NCBI GenBank assembly: GCA_036555035.1
Contig: DATBMB010000012.1
Coordinates: forward strand, 1-11,566
Reading direction: 5' to 3'
Length of the DNA stretch: 11,566 nucleotides
From: SG8-41 sp036555035
GTDB taxonomy: Bacteria; Pseudomonadota; Gammaproteobacteria; Burkholderiales; SG8-41
Positions 1-6,599 of the stretch are shown piece after piece (the stretch's first letter is position 1; each line of letters begins with the position of its first letter). The position numbers were made by a program, and so were the translations under genes. Below the pieces are notes generated by a model, which was given only the letters and a program-made list of their open reading frames with translations, did not search any database and was not told the DNA's origin.

Positions 1-1085
1 GGCATGCCCTGCACGATGCCCATGCCGCCGAACAGCTCGATGCCGAGCTCGGTCACCCGCTGCACCGCGGTGCCGGTAAAGGCCATCGCCATGTATTCGT
101 ATGGCAGGTCCGGCACGCCGCCCTCCGCGATCGCCTCCGGGTGGTCCTTGAGCCACGCGGCCTTCCAGATCATGTTGCGCGCCGCCTCGATGCGCATCGC
201 CATCTCGGCGATGGTAAGGCCCACCGCCTGGTGCTTGATGATGAGCTTGCCGCCCGAGGTGCGCTCCTGGCAGTACTGGATGGTCGCCTCGAGCGCCGCG
301 CGGCCGAGGCCCAGCGTCAGCGACGCGATGGTCATGTGCGTGCCCATGTCGGTGCGGCCCTTGGGCGACGGGGGCATGATCCGACCCTTGGGCACGCGCA
401 CGTTGTCGAAATGAATCTCGGCCGCGTTGTCGCCGACGCGCCGCCCGAGCTTCGACAACGGGCGCCGTTTGAGCCCCGGTGAATCGCCCTCGACGAGAAA
501 GGACTGCACGCCCGCCGGCGTCTGTGCCCTCGTCACGATGAGCTTGGCCAGATAGCCGACCGTCTGGTAGCACTTCGTCCCGCTGATGATCCATGAGCCG
601 TCCGGCTGCTCGACCGCGCGCGTGTTGAGCCGCACGTTCTCCGGCGTCTCGGTGTAATAGTCGAAGCCGAAGTCCGTCTCCGCCTCGTGTATGGCCACGG
701 TCGTGAAATACAGGTCGTCGCCGACGAACTTCGGAATAAAGTAAGCCTTTTGCTCGGGCGTCATGCGCAGCTCGAACCAATCGCGCGCGCGCCGCGCCGT
801 CAGCATGAAGTAATAGGCGGTGCCGAGCTCCCCCGCGGCGAGCTCCTCGGCGACGAGGCAGGAGGTCAAGTGGTCGGACATGCCCGCGCCGCCGTTCTCC
901 TCCTGCAGCACGAAGGTGCGGAAGCCCAGTTGCGAGCCCTTCTTCAGGAGCTCCCACGGGATGCGCTTCTCCCATTCGGGCTCGCGGTCGAGCGCCATGG
1001 CCTTGGGCCTGATCTCCTCCTGCGCGAACTTGCGCGCGAGGTCCCGGAATTCACGCTGCTCCTGCGATAAACGGATATCGAACAC
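1..1085 (-). CDS. Acyl-CoA dehydrogenase family protein (3' end cut by window edge)
   Basis: This is a flavin-dependent acyl-CoA dehydrogenase, expected to introduce an alpha,beta double bond into an acyl-CoA thioester and pass electrons to ETF; the substrate is unknown. 361 codons are visible. The N-terminal helical domain opens with FDIRLSQEQREFRDLARKF. The middle beta-domain has WIISGTK (about 165-171) and LGRRVGDNAAEIHFDNVRVP (213-232). The C-terminal helical domain has a YCQER...HQ stretch (271-286) and ends in FGGMGIVQG. Families of this type run about 380-400 residues, so roughly 20-40 residues are missing, including the usual catalytic Glu of the YEG motif. The GTG start at 1085 is chosen because AGGGGGGA lies just upstream and the next in-frame ATG would remove the first helix. 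The usual TEP..GSD substrate loop reads HEAETDFGFD here. It is divergent from the TPP enzyme across 46 bp. Confidence 0.9.
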   Translation of the reverse strand, partial: MFDIRLSQEQREFRDLARKFAQEEIRPKAMALDREPEWEKRIPWELLKKGSQLGFRTFVLQEENGGAGMSDHLTSCLVAEELAAGELGTAYYFMLTARRARDWFELRMTPEQKAYFIPKFVGDDLYFTTVAIHEAETDFGFDYYTETPENVRLNTRAVEQPDGSWIISGTKCYQTVGYLAKLIVTRAQTPAGVQSFLVEGDSPGLKRRPLSKLGRRVGDNAAEIHFDNVRVPKGRIMPPSPKGRTDMGTHMTIASLTLGLGRAALEATIQYCQERTSGGKLIIKHQAVGLTIAEMAMRIEAARNMIWKAAWLKDHPEAIAEGGVPDLPYEYMAMAFTGTAVQRVTELGIELFGGMGIVQGM

Positions 1086-1131
1086 GGCTCCCCCCTTCTA
1101 TCGGCATAATGCTAACTCGGGAGGTTAAACC
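1086..1131. promoter_or_regulatory. Divergent control region between acyl-CoA dehydrogenase and TPP enzyme
   Basis: These 46 bp separate two divergent GTG starts, so both promoters must lie here or inside the opposite gene. Each gene has a clear Shine-Dalgarno: GGGAGG at 1119-1124 for the plus-strand gene, and AGGGGGGA (reverse complement of 1090-1097) for the minus-strand gene. CATAAT at 1105-1110 resembles a -10 box on the plus strand, but no good -35 is found 16-18 bp upstream. GCAT-A-ATGC at 1104-1112 is a short dyad that could be an operator half-structure or chance. Confidence 0.4.
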
Positions 1132-2805
1132 GTGACCAACGAAGCCAAGCTGCATGTCTACGATGTCCTGGCCAGGGCCTTCTTCCAGGAGGGCGTGCGC
1201 ACCTGTTTTGCGCTCATGGGCGATGCGAACATGAACTGGGCGGCGCGATTGGGCGAGCAGGGATGCCGCATGGTCTACGTCAGGCACGAGCATTGCGCCG
1301 TTGCGGCCGCGATGGCCTATGCGCGCAAGACATCGGAAGTGGGCGTTGCATCGGTCACCTGCGGGCCCGGCATCACGCAGGTGATCACGGCGCTCCCGGC
1401 GGCCGTGCGCGCCCATCTGCCGCTGGTCGTGTTCGCCGGAGAGTCGCCGCTCAGGATGGGCTGGTACAACCAGGAGCTCAATCAGGGACCGATCATCACG
1501 GCAACGGGGGCGGCCTACATTCCATTGCACCTGCCCGAGCGCATGCCGGTTGCGATTCGCGATGCGTTCCTGCAGGCGCGCCGCGAGCGGCGCCCGGTGG
1601 TGCTCGGCATTCCGTTCGATCTGCAGGAGCGCCCCTGGGTCGGCCCGGAGAGCCTGCCGACGCCCTCGGCGCAAATGCTGCCGCGCCTGTCGCCCATTCC
1701 GCCGCATCCGGATGACGTGGCGAAGGCTGCGCAGCTGGTTGCGTCCGCCGAGCGCGTCGTCGTGTTTGCCGGCCTCGGCGCGGTCCAGGCCAAGGCGGGG
1801 CCCGCGTGCCGGGCGCTTGCCGCCAGGACAGGCGGATTGCTGACCACGACGCTTCCCGCGCGAGGGCTGTTCCACGACGACCTCTACTGCATCGGCATCA
1901 CGGGCAGCTTCTCGACCGAGGTCGGGCTCGAATACCTGGCGCAGGCCGACCTGGTCATCGCGGTCGGCCACTCCCTCGCCTACCATGCCGGCGGCGGCGG
2001 TCAGCTCTTCAAGAAGGCGAAGCTGCTGCAGATCGACATCGATCCCATGGCGGTGAACCAGGGCCAGGAAACGGCGCGTCATCACCTGCGCGCCGACGCG
2101 CGGCTGGGCGTGGAGGCGCTCACGGCGGCATTGCCCGCGCGCGGCACGACGTGGCGCACCGAGGCAATGGCCGCGCGCATCCGCGATTCGAAGCCCGACA
2201 GCCATGTGTTCGAGATCGAGCCGGGATTCCTCGACCCGCGCGACGTGGTCGAAGGGCTCGAGAAAACGCTGCCCGCGGACTGGGAGCTCGTGAACTCCTC
2301 GGGCCACTGCTCGTGGTTCTTCGCGCAGATGCCGTCGCGCCCGAACGAGCGGTTCCTCACGATCCGCGAATTCGGCGCGATCGGCAACGGCATTTCCTTC
2401 GGCATGGGCGTGGCGGCGGCCCGCCCGGATCGGCCGGTGGTGCTGTTCGACGGCGACGGCAGCCTGATCATGCACGTCCAGGAGCTCGACACCATCAAGC
2501 GCCACAAGATGAACATCCTGATCATCGTGATGAACGACGGCGCGTACGGCTCGGAGGTGCACAAGCTCCGCGCGGAAGGGCTGCCCGAGGAGGGGTCGGT
2601 GTTCGGCTACTGCGACTTCGCGGCCATCGCGCGCGGGTTCGGGATCGAGGGCAAGACCGTCAGGAACCTGGCGGACCTGCCGAAGATGGTGGAGGAATTC
2701 GGCAAGCGCGGCGGCGCAGCCGTCTGGGACTTCCACGTGTCGGACAAGGTCGTGTCGCCGACGATCCGCCGCTCCCACCCGGCCAAATTCAAGAAGCCCT
2801 CATAG
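1132..2805 (+). CDS. Thiamine pyrophosphate-dependent enzyme, acetolactate synthase large subunit-like
   Basis: A 557-residue cytoplasmic member of the acetolactate synthase / decarboxylase superfamily, which uses TPP to cleave or form C-C bonds at 2-oxo acids or related compounds. The N-terminal pyrimidine-binding domain (about 5-170) contains RHEHC with Glu53 at the place of the conserved Glu that activates the TPP ring. A central domain (about 190-335) has a Rossmann-like pattern. The C-terminal pyrophosphate-binding domain (about 365-540) has GDGS at 441-444 and MND at 467-469, the Mg/TPP motif with normal spacing. The GTG start follows GGGAGG with a 7-nt spacer. No regulatory small subunit (ilvN-like) is adjacent, and the gene stands alone on its strand, so a housekeeping role in branched-chain amino acid synthesis is unlikely; a catabolic lyase or decarboxylase is more plausible. 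Its stop overlaps that of the convergent amidohydrolase gene. Confidence 0.88.
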   Translation: MTNEAKLHVYDVLARAFFQEGVRTCFALMGDANMNWAARLGEQGCRMVYVRHEHCAVAAAMAYARKTSEVGVASVTCGPGITQVITALPAAVRAHLPLVVFAGESPLRMGWYNQELNQGPIITATGAAYIPLHLPERMPVAIRDAFLQARRERRPVVLGIPFDLQERPWVGPESLPTPSAQMLPRLSPIPPHPDDVAKAAQLVASAERVVVFAGLGAVQAKAGPACRALAARTGGLLTTTLPARGLFHDDLYCIGITGSFSTEVGLEYLAQADLVIAVGHSLAYHAGGGGQLFKKAKLLQIDIDPMAVNQGQETARHHLRADARLGVEALTAALPARGTTWRTEAMAARIRDSKPDSHVFEIEPGFLDPRDVVEGLEKTLPADWELVNSSGHCSWFFAQMPSRPNERFLTIREFGAIGNGISFGMGVAAARPDRPVVLFDGDGSLIMHVQELDTIKRHKMNILIIVMNDGAYGSEVHKLRAEGLPEEGSVFGYCDFAAIARGFGIEGKTVRNLADLPKMVEEFGKRGGAAVWDFHVSDKVVSPTIRRSHPAKFKKPS

Positions 2806-3642
2806 TTCCTGCGGCGACCAGCCGTACGCCCTGGCGCAGGCACCCCCCATCAGCATCGCCCGCTCGCTCTCTGAGAGTCGGTCGGTCCGGCGGAAGGGCT
2901 CGACCGCCTGCTCGTAGTTGACTACCGCAAAGGCGCGGGTCCAGTCGGTGCCCCACAGGCAGCGGTCGAGACCCCAGGCATCGAACACGCGGGCCAGCGG
3001 ATCCCAGATGTCGGGGAAGGGATACGGCTCGCGTGCCAGCGTGCAGGCGCCGCTGACCTTGACCACTGCATTGGGGCGCTTGGCGAGATCCAGCAGCTTC
3101 GGCAGCTCGGCCCAGGGCTGCGGCGGCGCGGGCGGGGTGCGCGGCTGCATGAGGCCCAGGTGGTCGATGATGAAACGCGGGTCGGGGTGACGGTCGATCA
3201 GCGCCGTAGCGCCATCCAGGTTGCCCGCGCAGGACAGGTTGACCGGGAAGTCATGCCGAACGGCAGCGCGCAAGATCCGGTCGACGCCCGGGTGGCTCAG
3301 GTCGCGCCCCACTTCTTTCCTCATCATGATGCGGATGCCGACCGTGCCCGGTGTTTTCTTCCAGTCGGCAATGACTTCAGCTACCGCCGGATCTTCCGGG
3401 TCGACCGGCTTGACGATGGCGAAGCGGCCGGGATGGGCCCGTTGCACTTCCACCGCATAGCTGGCGTCGTACCCGTACAGAGAATGGGCGGAGATGAAAA
3501 TCGCGCCGTCGACGCCGACCTTGTCCATCGCGGCGACCATCTCGTCACCCGTAACGTGATCGGGCCAGTTCGGGATGGTGCGCCAGGGACGCTTCGGCGT
3601 GTTCGCCTCGTAGGCGTGAACCTGCGAATCGATGATCGGCAT
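2800..3642 (-). CDS. Amidohydrolase-2 family protein (COG3618-like, lactonase-type TIM barrel)
   Basis: A 280-residue TIM-barrel protein of the amidohydrolase-2 superfamily, related by eye to lactonases such as 2-pyrone-4,6-dicarboxylate lactonase and rhamnonolactonase. These open cyclic esters or cleave C-C and C-O bonds in carboxylic acid catabolism. The first strand reads MPIIDSQVHAYE, so the usual His-x-His metal motif is Gln7-Val-His9. IIDHLG (158-163, His161) and LWGTDW (229-234, Asp233) match the strand-end motifs of the family. The ATG at 3642 is preferred over an in-frame GTG at 3657 because GAGGAG sits just upstream and family members begin directly with the first strand. It is the last gene of the 5564-2800 operon, 48 bp after the ModA-like gene. 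The exact substrate is not readable from the sequence. Confidence 0.85.
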   Translation of the reverse strand: MPIIDSQVHAYEANTPKRPWRTIPNWPDHVTGDEMVAAMDKVGVDGAIFISAHSLYGYDASYAVEVQRAHPGRFAIVKPVDPEDPAVAEVIADWKKTPGTVGIRIMMRKEVGRDLSHPGVDRILRAAVRHDFPVNLSCAGNLDGATALIDRHPDPRFIIDHLGLMQPRTPPAPPQPWAELPKLLDLAKRPNAVVKVSGACTLAREPYPFPDIWDPLARVFDAWGLDRCLWGTDWTRAFAVVNYEQAVEPFRRTDRLSESERAMLMGGACARAYGWSPQEL

Positions 3643-3660
3643 CGTGACTCCTCTCACGCT

Positions 3661-3691
3661 GCGGAAAAGGTGTCAGGAACCTTTTTTCCGC
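3661..3691. repeat. REP-like imperfect palindrome / intra-operon hairpin
   Basis: Two arms, GCGG-AAAAGGT (3661-3671) and ACCTTTT-TT-CCGC (3679-3691), pair over 11 bp with a two-T bulge around a 7-nt loop GTCAGGA. The element fills most of the gap between the ModA-like gene and the amidohydrolase, and its edge overlaps the first base of the ModA-like stop codon. It resembles dispersed extragenic palindromes of proteobacteria. In the transcript it could stabilise upstream mRNA or attenuate expression of the downstream gene. A simple terminator is less likely, because on the transcribed (minus) strand no U tract follows the stem. Copy number in the genome is not known. Confidence 0.6.
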
Positions 3692-4398
3692 TATGGCCGC
3701 GCCGGCTCCATCATCGCCTTGCGCAGCAGCGGCGCCGCCTCCGGCGACGTAACGAACCTGATCAACTCGCGGGCCGCCTCCTGCTCCTTCGAGCCCGCCA
3801 CCATGGCGACGGCGAACACGATGTATTCGTGGAGGTCGCCGGGGAGGTGCCCCACGTATTCGGTGCCGGCAACCGGCTTGCTCACGTTCATCTGCTGGAT
3901 CGCCATTTCCGCTTCGCCGCGCGCGACATAGCCGGCAGCGGGACCGCCTTCCGAACGCACCGTTTTGGCCTTCATCTGCTCGGCGATGCCGAGCTTTTCG
4001 ATCGCTCGCGCCGCGACGATGCCGCTCCCGCCGAACGAATAGCAGATCGACCGGGCGCCGAGCAGCGTCCGCTTGAAGGCCTCCGGTGTGCTGATATCGG
4101 GCCAGGGCGCGCCGGACCTGACGGAAAGGCCGACCGCCGCGCGCGCGAAAGCCGTGACGGAGCTCTTTGCTACCCTGCCTTCCCTGATGGCGCGCTCCAG
4201 CGGGTCCCCGTATAGCGCTATCAGGTCGCCGGGAGCATCGGAGACGAGCGCTCGCTCCATCGTGGCCGCGGTCTCCTGGGTGACGATCACCTTGCGGCCG
4301 GTCCGCCGGGTGAACGCAGGGGCGAGCTCGTTCCACGCCGACATCGAGCCCATGGACGACCGGACCACGAGGTCCGCAGCCTGCGTCGGCGCCTCCAA
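3691..4398 (-). CDS. ModA-like type 2 periplasmic-binding-fold protein lacking a signal peptide
   Basis: A 235-residue solute-binding-fold protein of the molybdate-binding (ModA) / extracellular binding type: DLVVRSSMGSMSAWNELAPAF begins lobe one, GDLIAL (57-62) and the hinge-like stretch near 112-130 (SICYSFGGSGIVAA) follow, and a C-terminal helix region ends in FVTSPEAAPLLRKAMMEPARP. ModA precursors are about 250 residues and carry a signal peptide; none is visible here. The TTG start at 4398 is inferred from AGGTGA, which overlaps the upstream stop, and from the need to keep the first strand. The start lies 8 nt after the flavoprotein gene's stop, and the same frame upstream has no start codon that would add a hydrophobic leader. 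No ABC permease or ATPase is adjacent. It may be a cytoplasmic ligand-binding or sensing protein; molybdate as ligand is not supported by anything here. Confidence 0.75.
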   Translation of the reverse strand: MEAPTQAADLVVRSSMGSMSAWNELAPAFTRRTGRKVIVTQETAATMERALVSDAPGDLIALYGDPLERAIREGRVAKSSVTAFARAAVGLSVRSGAPWPDISTPEAFKRTLLGARSICYSFGGSGIVAARAIEKLGIAEQMKAKTVRSEGGPAAGYVARGEAEMAIQQMNVSKPVAGTEYVGHLPGDLHEYIVFAVAMVAGSKEQEAARELIRFVTSPEAAPLLRKAMMEPARP

Positions 4399-4406
4399 CT
4401 CGTCAC

Positions 4407-5564
4407 CTATATACGGGATTCGTCGATCGGCAGCCCCAGCAGGTGCTTGCCCACCAACTCGTAGTGGGCCAGGCGGCCTTGCGTGTGCTGGGTGATCACG
4501 TGCATGTCCTGGAAGAGGCGATGGATCAGGTGGCTCTCGAAGACGACGGTCGCGCCGCAGGCGGTGTAGAGGCTGTCGACGAGCCCGGCGGCGAGCCGTA
4601 TGGCGTGAGTCGCCGCAAGGCGCAGGCTCGTGCGCCGCTCCAGGCTTACTATCGGCGCGTCCGTTGACGTTGCCTCGTCCCAGATATCGCGCACTGCCTC
4701 CATGAGAAAGGCGCGGCCGGAACGCAGGGCCGCCTCGGCCTGGCCGACGGCGACCTGGGAGATCGACTGATCGCGCAGGAGGCCCGTCATGTTGCGCGGA
4801 GCCTTCGTGCCGGCCACCTCGAAGAACGCGTCGATGCAGCTTCGCGCGAGGCCCAGGGCCACCATGCCGTCGCCGGCGGCGAATCCCAGTGTGAGCGGGA
4901 TCTTGTAGCGCGGGCCGGGGCTCACCAGCGGCGCGCCATAGGTGAGCACGGTGCGCTCCTCGGGCACGAAGACGTCCCTCACCTCGAAGTCATGAGTGCC
5001 CGTGCCGCGCAGTCCCTTGGTGTGCCAGGTGTCGATCAGCTCGGCCTGCGCCATAGGCACCAGACAGTACCGCGCTTCCGGTTTTCCGTCCTTCTGCCTC
5101 ACCCCGCCGTTCTCGATGACCTGGCAGTGCGCGGCGACCCACGATGCGTGCTTGCAGCCGGTGCTGAAAGGCTGGCGCCCGGTGACGCGAAATCCCCCCG
5201 GCACCGCCACGGCCTTCGCGGTAGCACCCGGAGAATTCGATACCACGCTGCGCGGCGTGTCGATCCAGATTTCGCGCGCCACTGCGCGTGACATGCGGGC
5301 CGAATAGGTCGCCCAGTTCGCGCCCTGGCTCACGGTCCAGGCCGTGCTGGCATCGGCCTTGCCCAGCTCCTCGATGGCCTGCACGTAAGTCGGAAAGTCG
5401 ATCTCCGGCCCGCCCACGGCGCGCGGCACGGCCATGAGATAGAGGCCCGCGTCGGCGAGTGCGTGGAAGACCGGCTTCGGCAGCTCCCGGGCCGCGTCGG
5501 TCTGCCCGGCGTGCTCCCGAACCAGCGGGGCGAGCCGGCGGGCGGCTTCGAGCGGGGATGACAT
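4407..5564 (-). CDS. Acyl-CoA dehydrogenase-fold flavoprotein, probable group D flavin monooxygenase
   Basis: A 385-residue protein with the acyl-CoA dehydrogenase fold. Several stretches resemble the Acyl-CoA_dh_2 branch that holds reduced-flavin monooxygenases (HsaA, HpaB-type C2 hydroxylase, DszC): GRQPFSTGCKHASWV (129-143), and a C-terminal HLIHRLFQDMHVITQH (345-360) like the family's R-D-x-H-x(4)-H helix. By eye the MCAD catalytic Glu376 position falls on Thr361, so CoA-thioester dehydrogenation is doubtful; hydroxylation of a small aromatic or heteroatom compound with FMNH2/FADH2 from a separate reductase is the alternative. No reductase gene is in the window. The ATG at 5564 gives the family N-terminus; the frame stays open upstream, but that stretch lies opposite the divergent gene at 5613. 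It is the first gene of a three-gene operon with the ModA-like and amidohydrolase genes. Confidence 0.8.
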   Translation of the reverse strand: MSSPLEAARRLAPLVREHAGQTDAARELPKPVFHALADAGLYLMAVPRAVGGPEIDFPTYVQAIEELGKADASTAWTVSQGANWATYSARMSRAVAREIWIDTPRSVVSNSPGATAKAVAVPGGFRVTGRQPFSTGCKHASWVAAHCQVIENGGVRQKDGKPEARYCLVPMAQAELIDTWHTKGLRGTGTHDFEVRDVFVPEERTVLTYGAPLVSPGPRYKIPLTLGFAAGDGMVALGLARSCIDAFFEVAGTKAPRNMTGLLRDQSISQVAVGQAEAALRSGRAFLMEAVRDIWDEATSTDAPIVSLERRTSLRLAATHAIRLAAGLVDSLYTACGATVVFESHLIHRLFQDMHVITQHTQGRLAHYELVGKHLLGLPIDESRI

Positions 5565-5575
5565 ATCGAGCAGCG

Positions 5576-5603
5576 AGGATATCAGGCGCCGGAAGCATGT
5601 CAA
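5576..5603 (-). promoter_or_regulatory. Candidate sigma-70 promoter for the 5564-2800 operon
   Basis: On the minus strand a perfect TTGACA (5598-5603) is followed after 16 bp by TATCCT (5576-5581), four of six matches to the -10 consensus. The predicted transcription start would fall about 5 nt before the ATG at 5564, so the mRNA would be almost leaderless, in line with the lack of a clear Shine-Dalgarno there. This is a match by eye in a 48-bp divergent spacer; a promoter further upstream inside the opposite gene is also possible. Confidence 0.4.
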
Positions 5604-5612
5604 AATGTCGGC

Positions 5613-6587
5613 ATGGCGGAAGAGCAAACCTGGGCGTTTCCTGAATCGGTTCAGCCGAAGGCGGGCGAGACCCAGTTCGACCTCGAGCGCGCGTTCGACG
5701 CGGTCGTGCTCGTGCGCGCCGAGGTTCCGGAGGATGCCTATTCCGCGGCCAACCTCGGCACCGAGCGCGGCGGCTACGGCGCGGTGATCCGCGAGGACGG
5801 GCTCGTCCTCACCATCGGCTATCTCATCAACGAGGCCTCGCAGATCTGGCTCACCACCAATCGCGGGGTCGTCGTGCCGGGCTATCCCCTCGCCTACGAC
5901 CAGGCGACCGGGTTCGGCCTGATCCAGCCCCTGGGGAAGCTCAATGCGCCCCACCTCCCGCGCGGCATCGCGGCCGAGGTCAAGGTCGGCGATGCGGCGT
6001 TCGTGATCGGCCACGGCGGCCGCGCCCACTCGCTCCGGACCCGGGTGATCGCGAAGCAGGAATTCGCCGGCTACTGGGAATACGTGCTCGACGAGGCGCT
6101 TTTCACCGCGCCGGCGCATCCGCAGTGGGGCGGCGCGGCGCTTCTCGATGCGCTGGGCAACCTCATCGGCACGGGCTCGCTGCTGGTGCAGCAGGAAGTC
6201 GGCGGCGAGCTGATCCACGTCAACATGTCCGTGCCGATCGATCTCTTGAACCCGATATTCGATTCGATGCTGAAGACCGGCCGCAGCCCGCATCCGCCGC
6301 GTCCGTGGCTCGGCATGTCCACGCAGGACCCGGGGGGGAAGCTCGTGGTCGCGCGGCTTTCAGCGAACAGCCCGGCGAGCCGCGCCGGCGTGCGGGTCGG
6401 CGACATGGTGCTCGGCGTGGGCGCCTCGAGCGTGCGGGGCCTCGCGGAGTTCTTCCGGGCGGTATGGCGGCTGGGCAACGCCGGGGTCGAAGTGCCGCTC
6501 ACGCTCTCCCGCGGCGGCGATGTCATCCACATCACGGTCAAGTCGGCGGACCGCAACGACTTCCTCAGGAAGCCCAAGCTGCACTAG
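5613..6587 (+). CDS. HtrA/S1C-like protein with PDZ domain and no catalytic triad (predicted pseudoprotease)
   Basis: A 324-residue protein with the layout of an HtrA/DegP serine protease: a trypsin-like domain (about 25-215) and a PDZ domain (about 231-312, with SPASRAGVRVGDMVLGVG at 253-270). All three catalytic positions differ. The strand that normally reads LTNxHV reads LTIGYL, placing Tyr70 at His. The DxxTDLAVL region reads YDQATGFGLIQ, placing Gly100 at Asp. The GNSGGPL motif reads PQWGGAALLD, placing Trp172 at Ser. The scaffold around each site is intact, so this is a folded but non-proteolytic protein, probably a binding or scaffold module. No signal peptide or membrane segment is seen, so it should be cytoplasmic, unlike DegP. 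The ATG at 5613 has no good Shine-Dalgarno (GGAAG is 17 nt away). It forms a likely operon with the alpha/beta hydrolase 12 nt downstream. Confidence 0.85.
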   Translation: MAEEQTWAFPESVQPKAGETQFDLERAFDAVVLVRAEVPEDAYSAANLGTERGGYGAVIREDGLVLTIGYLINEASQIWLTTNRGVVVPGYPLAYDQATGFGLIQPLGKLNAPHLPRGIAAEVKVGDAAFVIGHGGRAHSLRTRVIAKQEFAGYWEYVLDEALFTAPAHPQWGGAALLDALGNLIGTGSLLVQQEVGGELIHVNMSVPIDLLNPIFDSMLKTGRSPHPPRPWLGMSTQDPGGKLVVARLSANSPASRAGVRVGDMVLGVGASSVRGLAEFFRAVWRLGNAGVEVPLTLSRGGDVIHITVKSADRNDFLRKPKLH

Positions 6588-6599
6588 GGGATCGAAGCC

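Noticed and set aside
1051..2778. Long open frame on the minus strand (575 codons) opposite the TPP enzyme
   Set aside because: It is antisense to a gene with clear TPP motifs, its product is rich in Arg, His and Ala with no recognisable domain, and such frames are common opposite GC-rich genes.
1132..2805. Assignment of the TPP enzyme as biosynthetic acetolactate synthase (ilvB/ilvI)
   Set aside because: No small subunit or other branched-chain genes are adjacent, and no residue seen fixes acetolactate chemistry; only the superfamily is supported.
3691..4398. Calling the ModA-like gene a molybdate transporter component (modA)
   Set aside because: There is no signal peptide and no modB/modC nearby, and ligand residues for molybdate could not be confirmed.
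5565..6293. Upstream extension of the flavoprotein gene to an earlier start
   Set aside because: The added stretch has no dehydrogenase or monooxygenase similarity and lies opposite the HtrA-like coding region; the family N-terminus begins at 5564.
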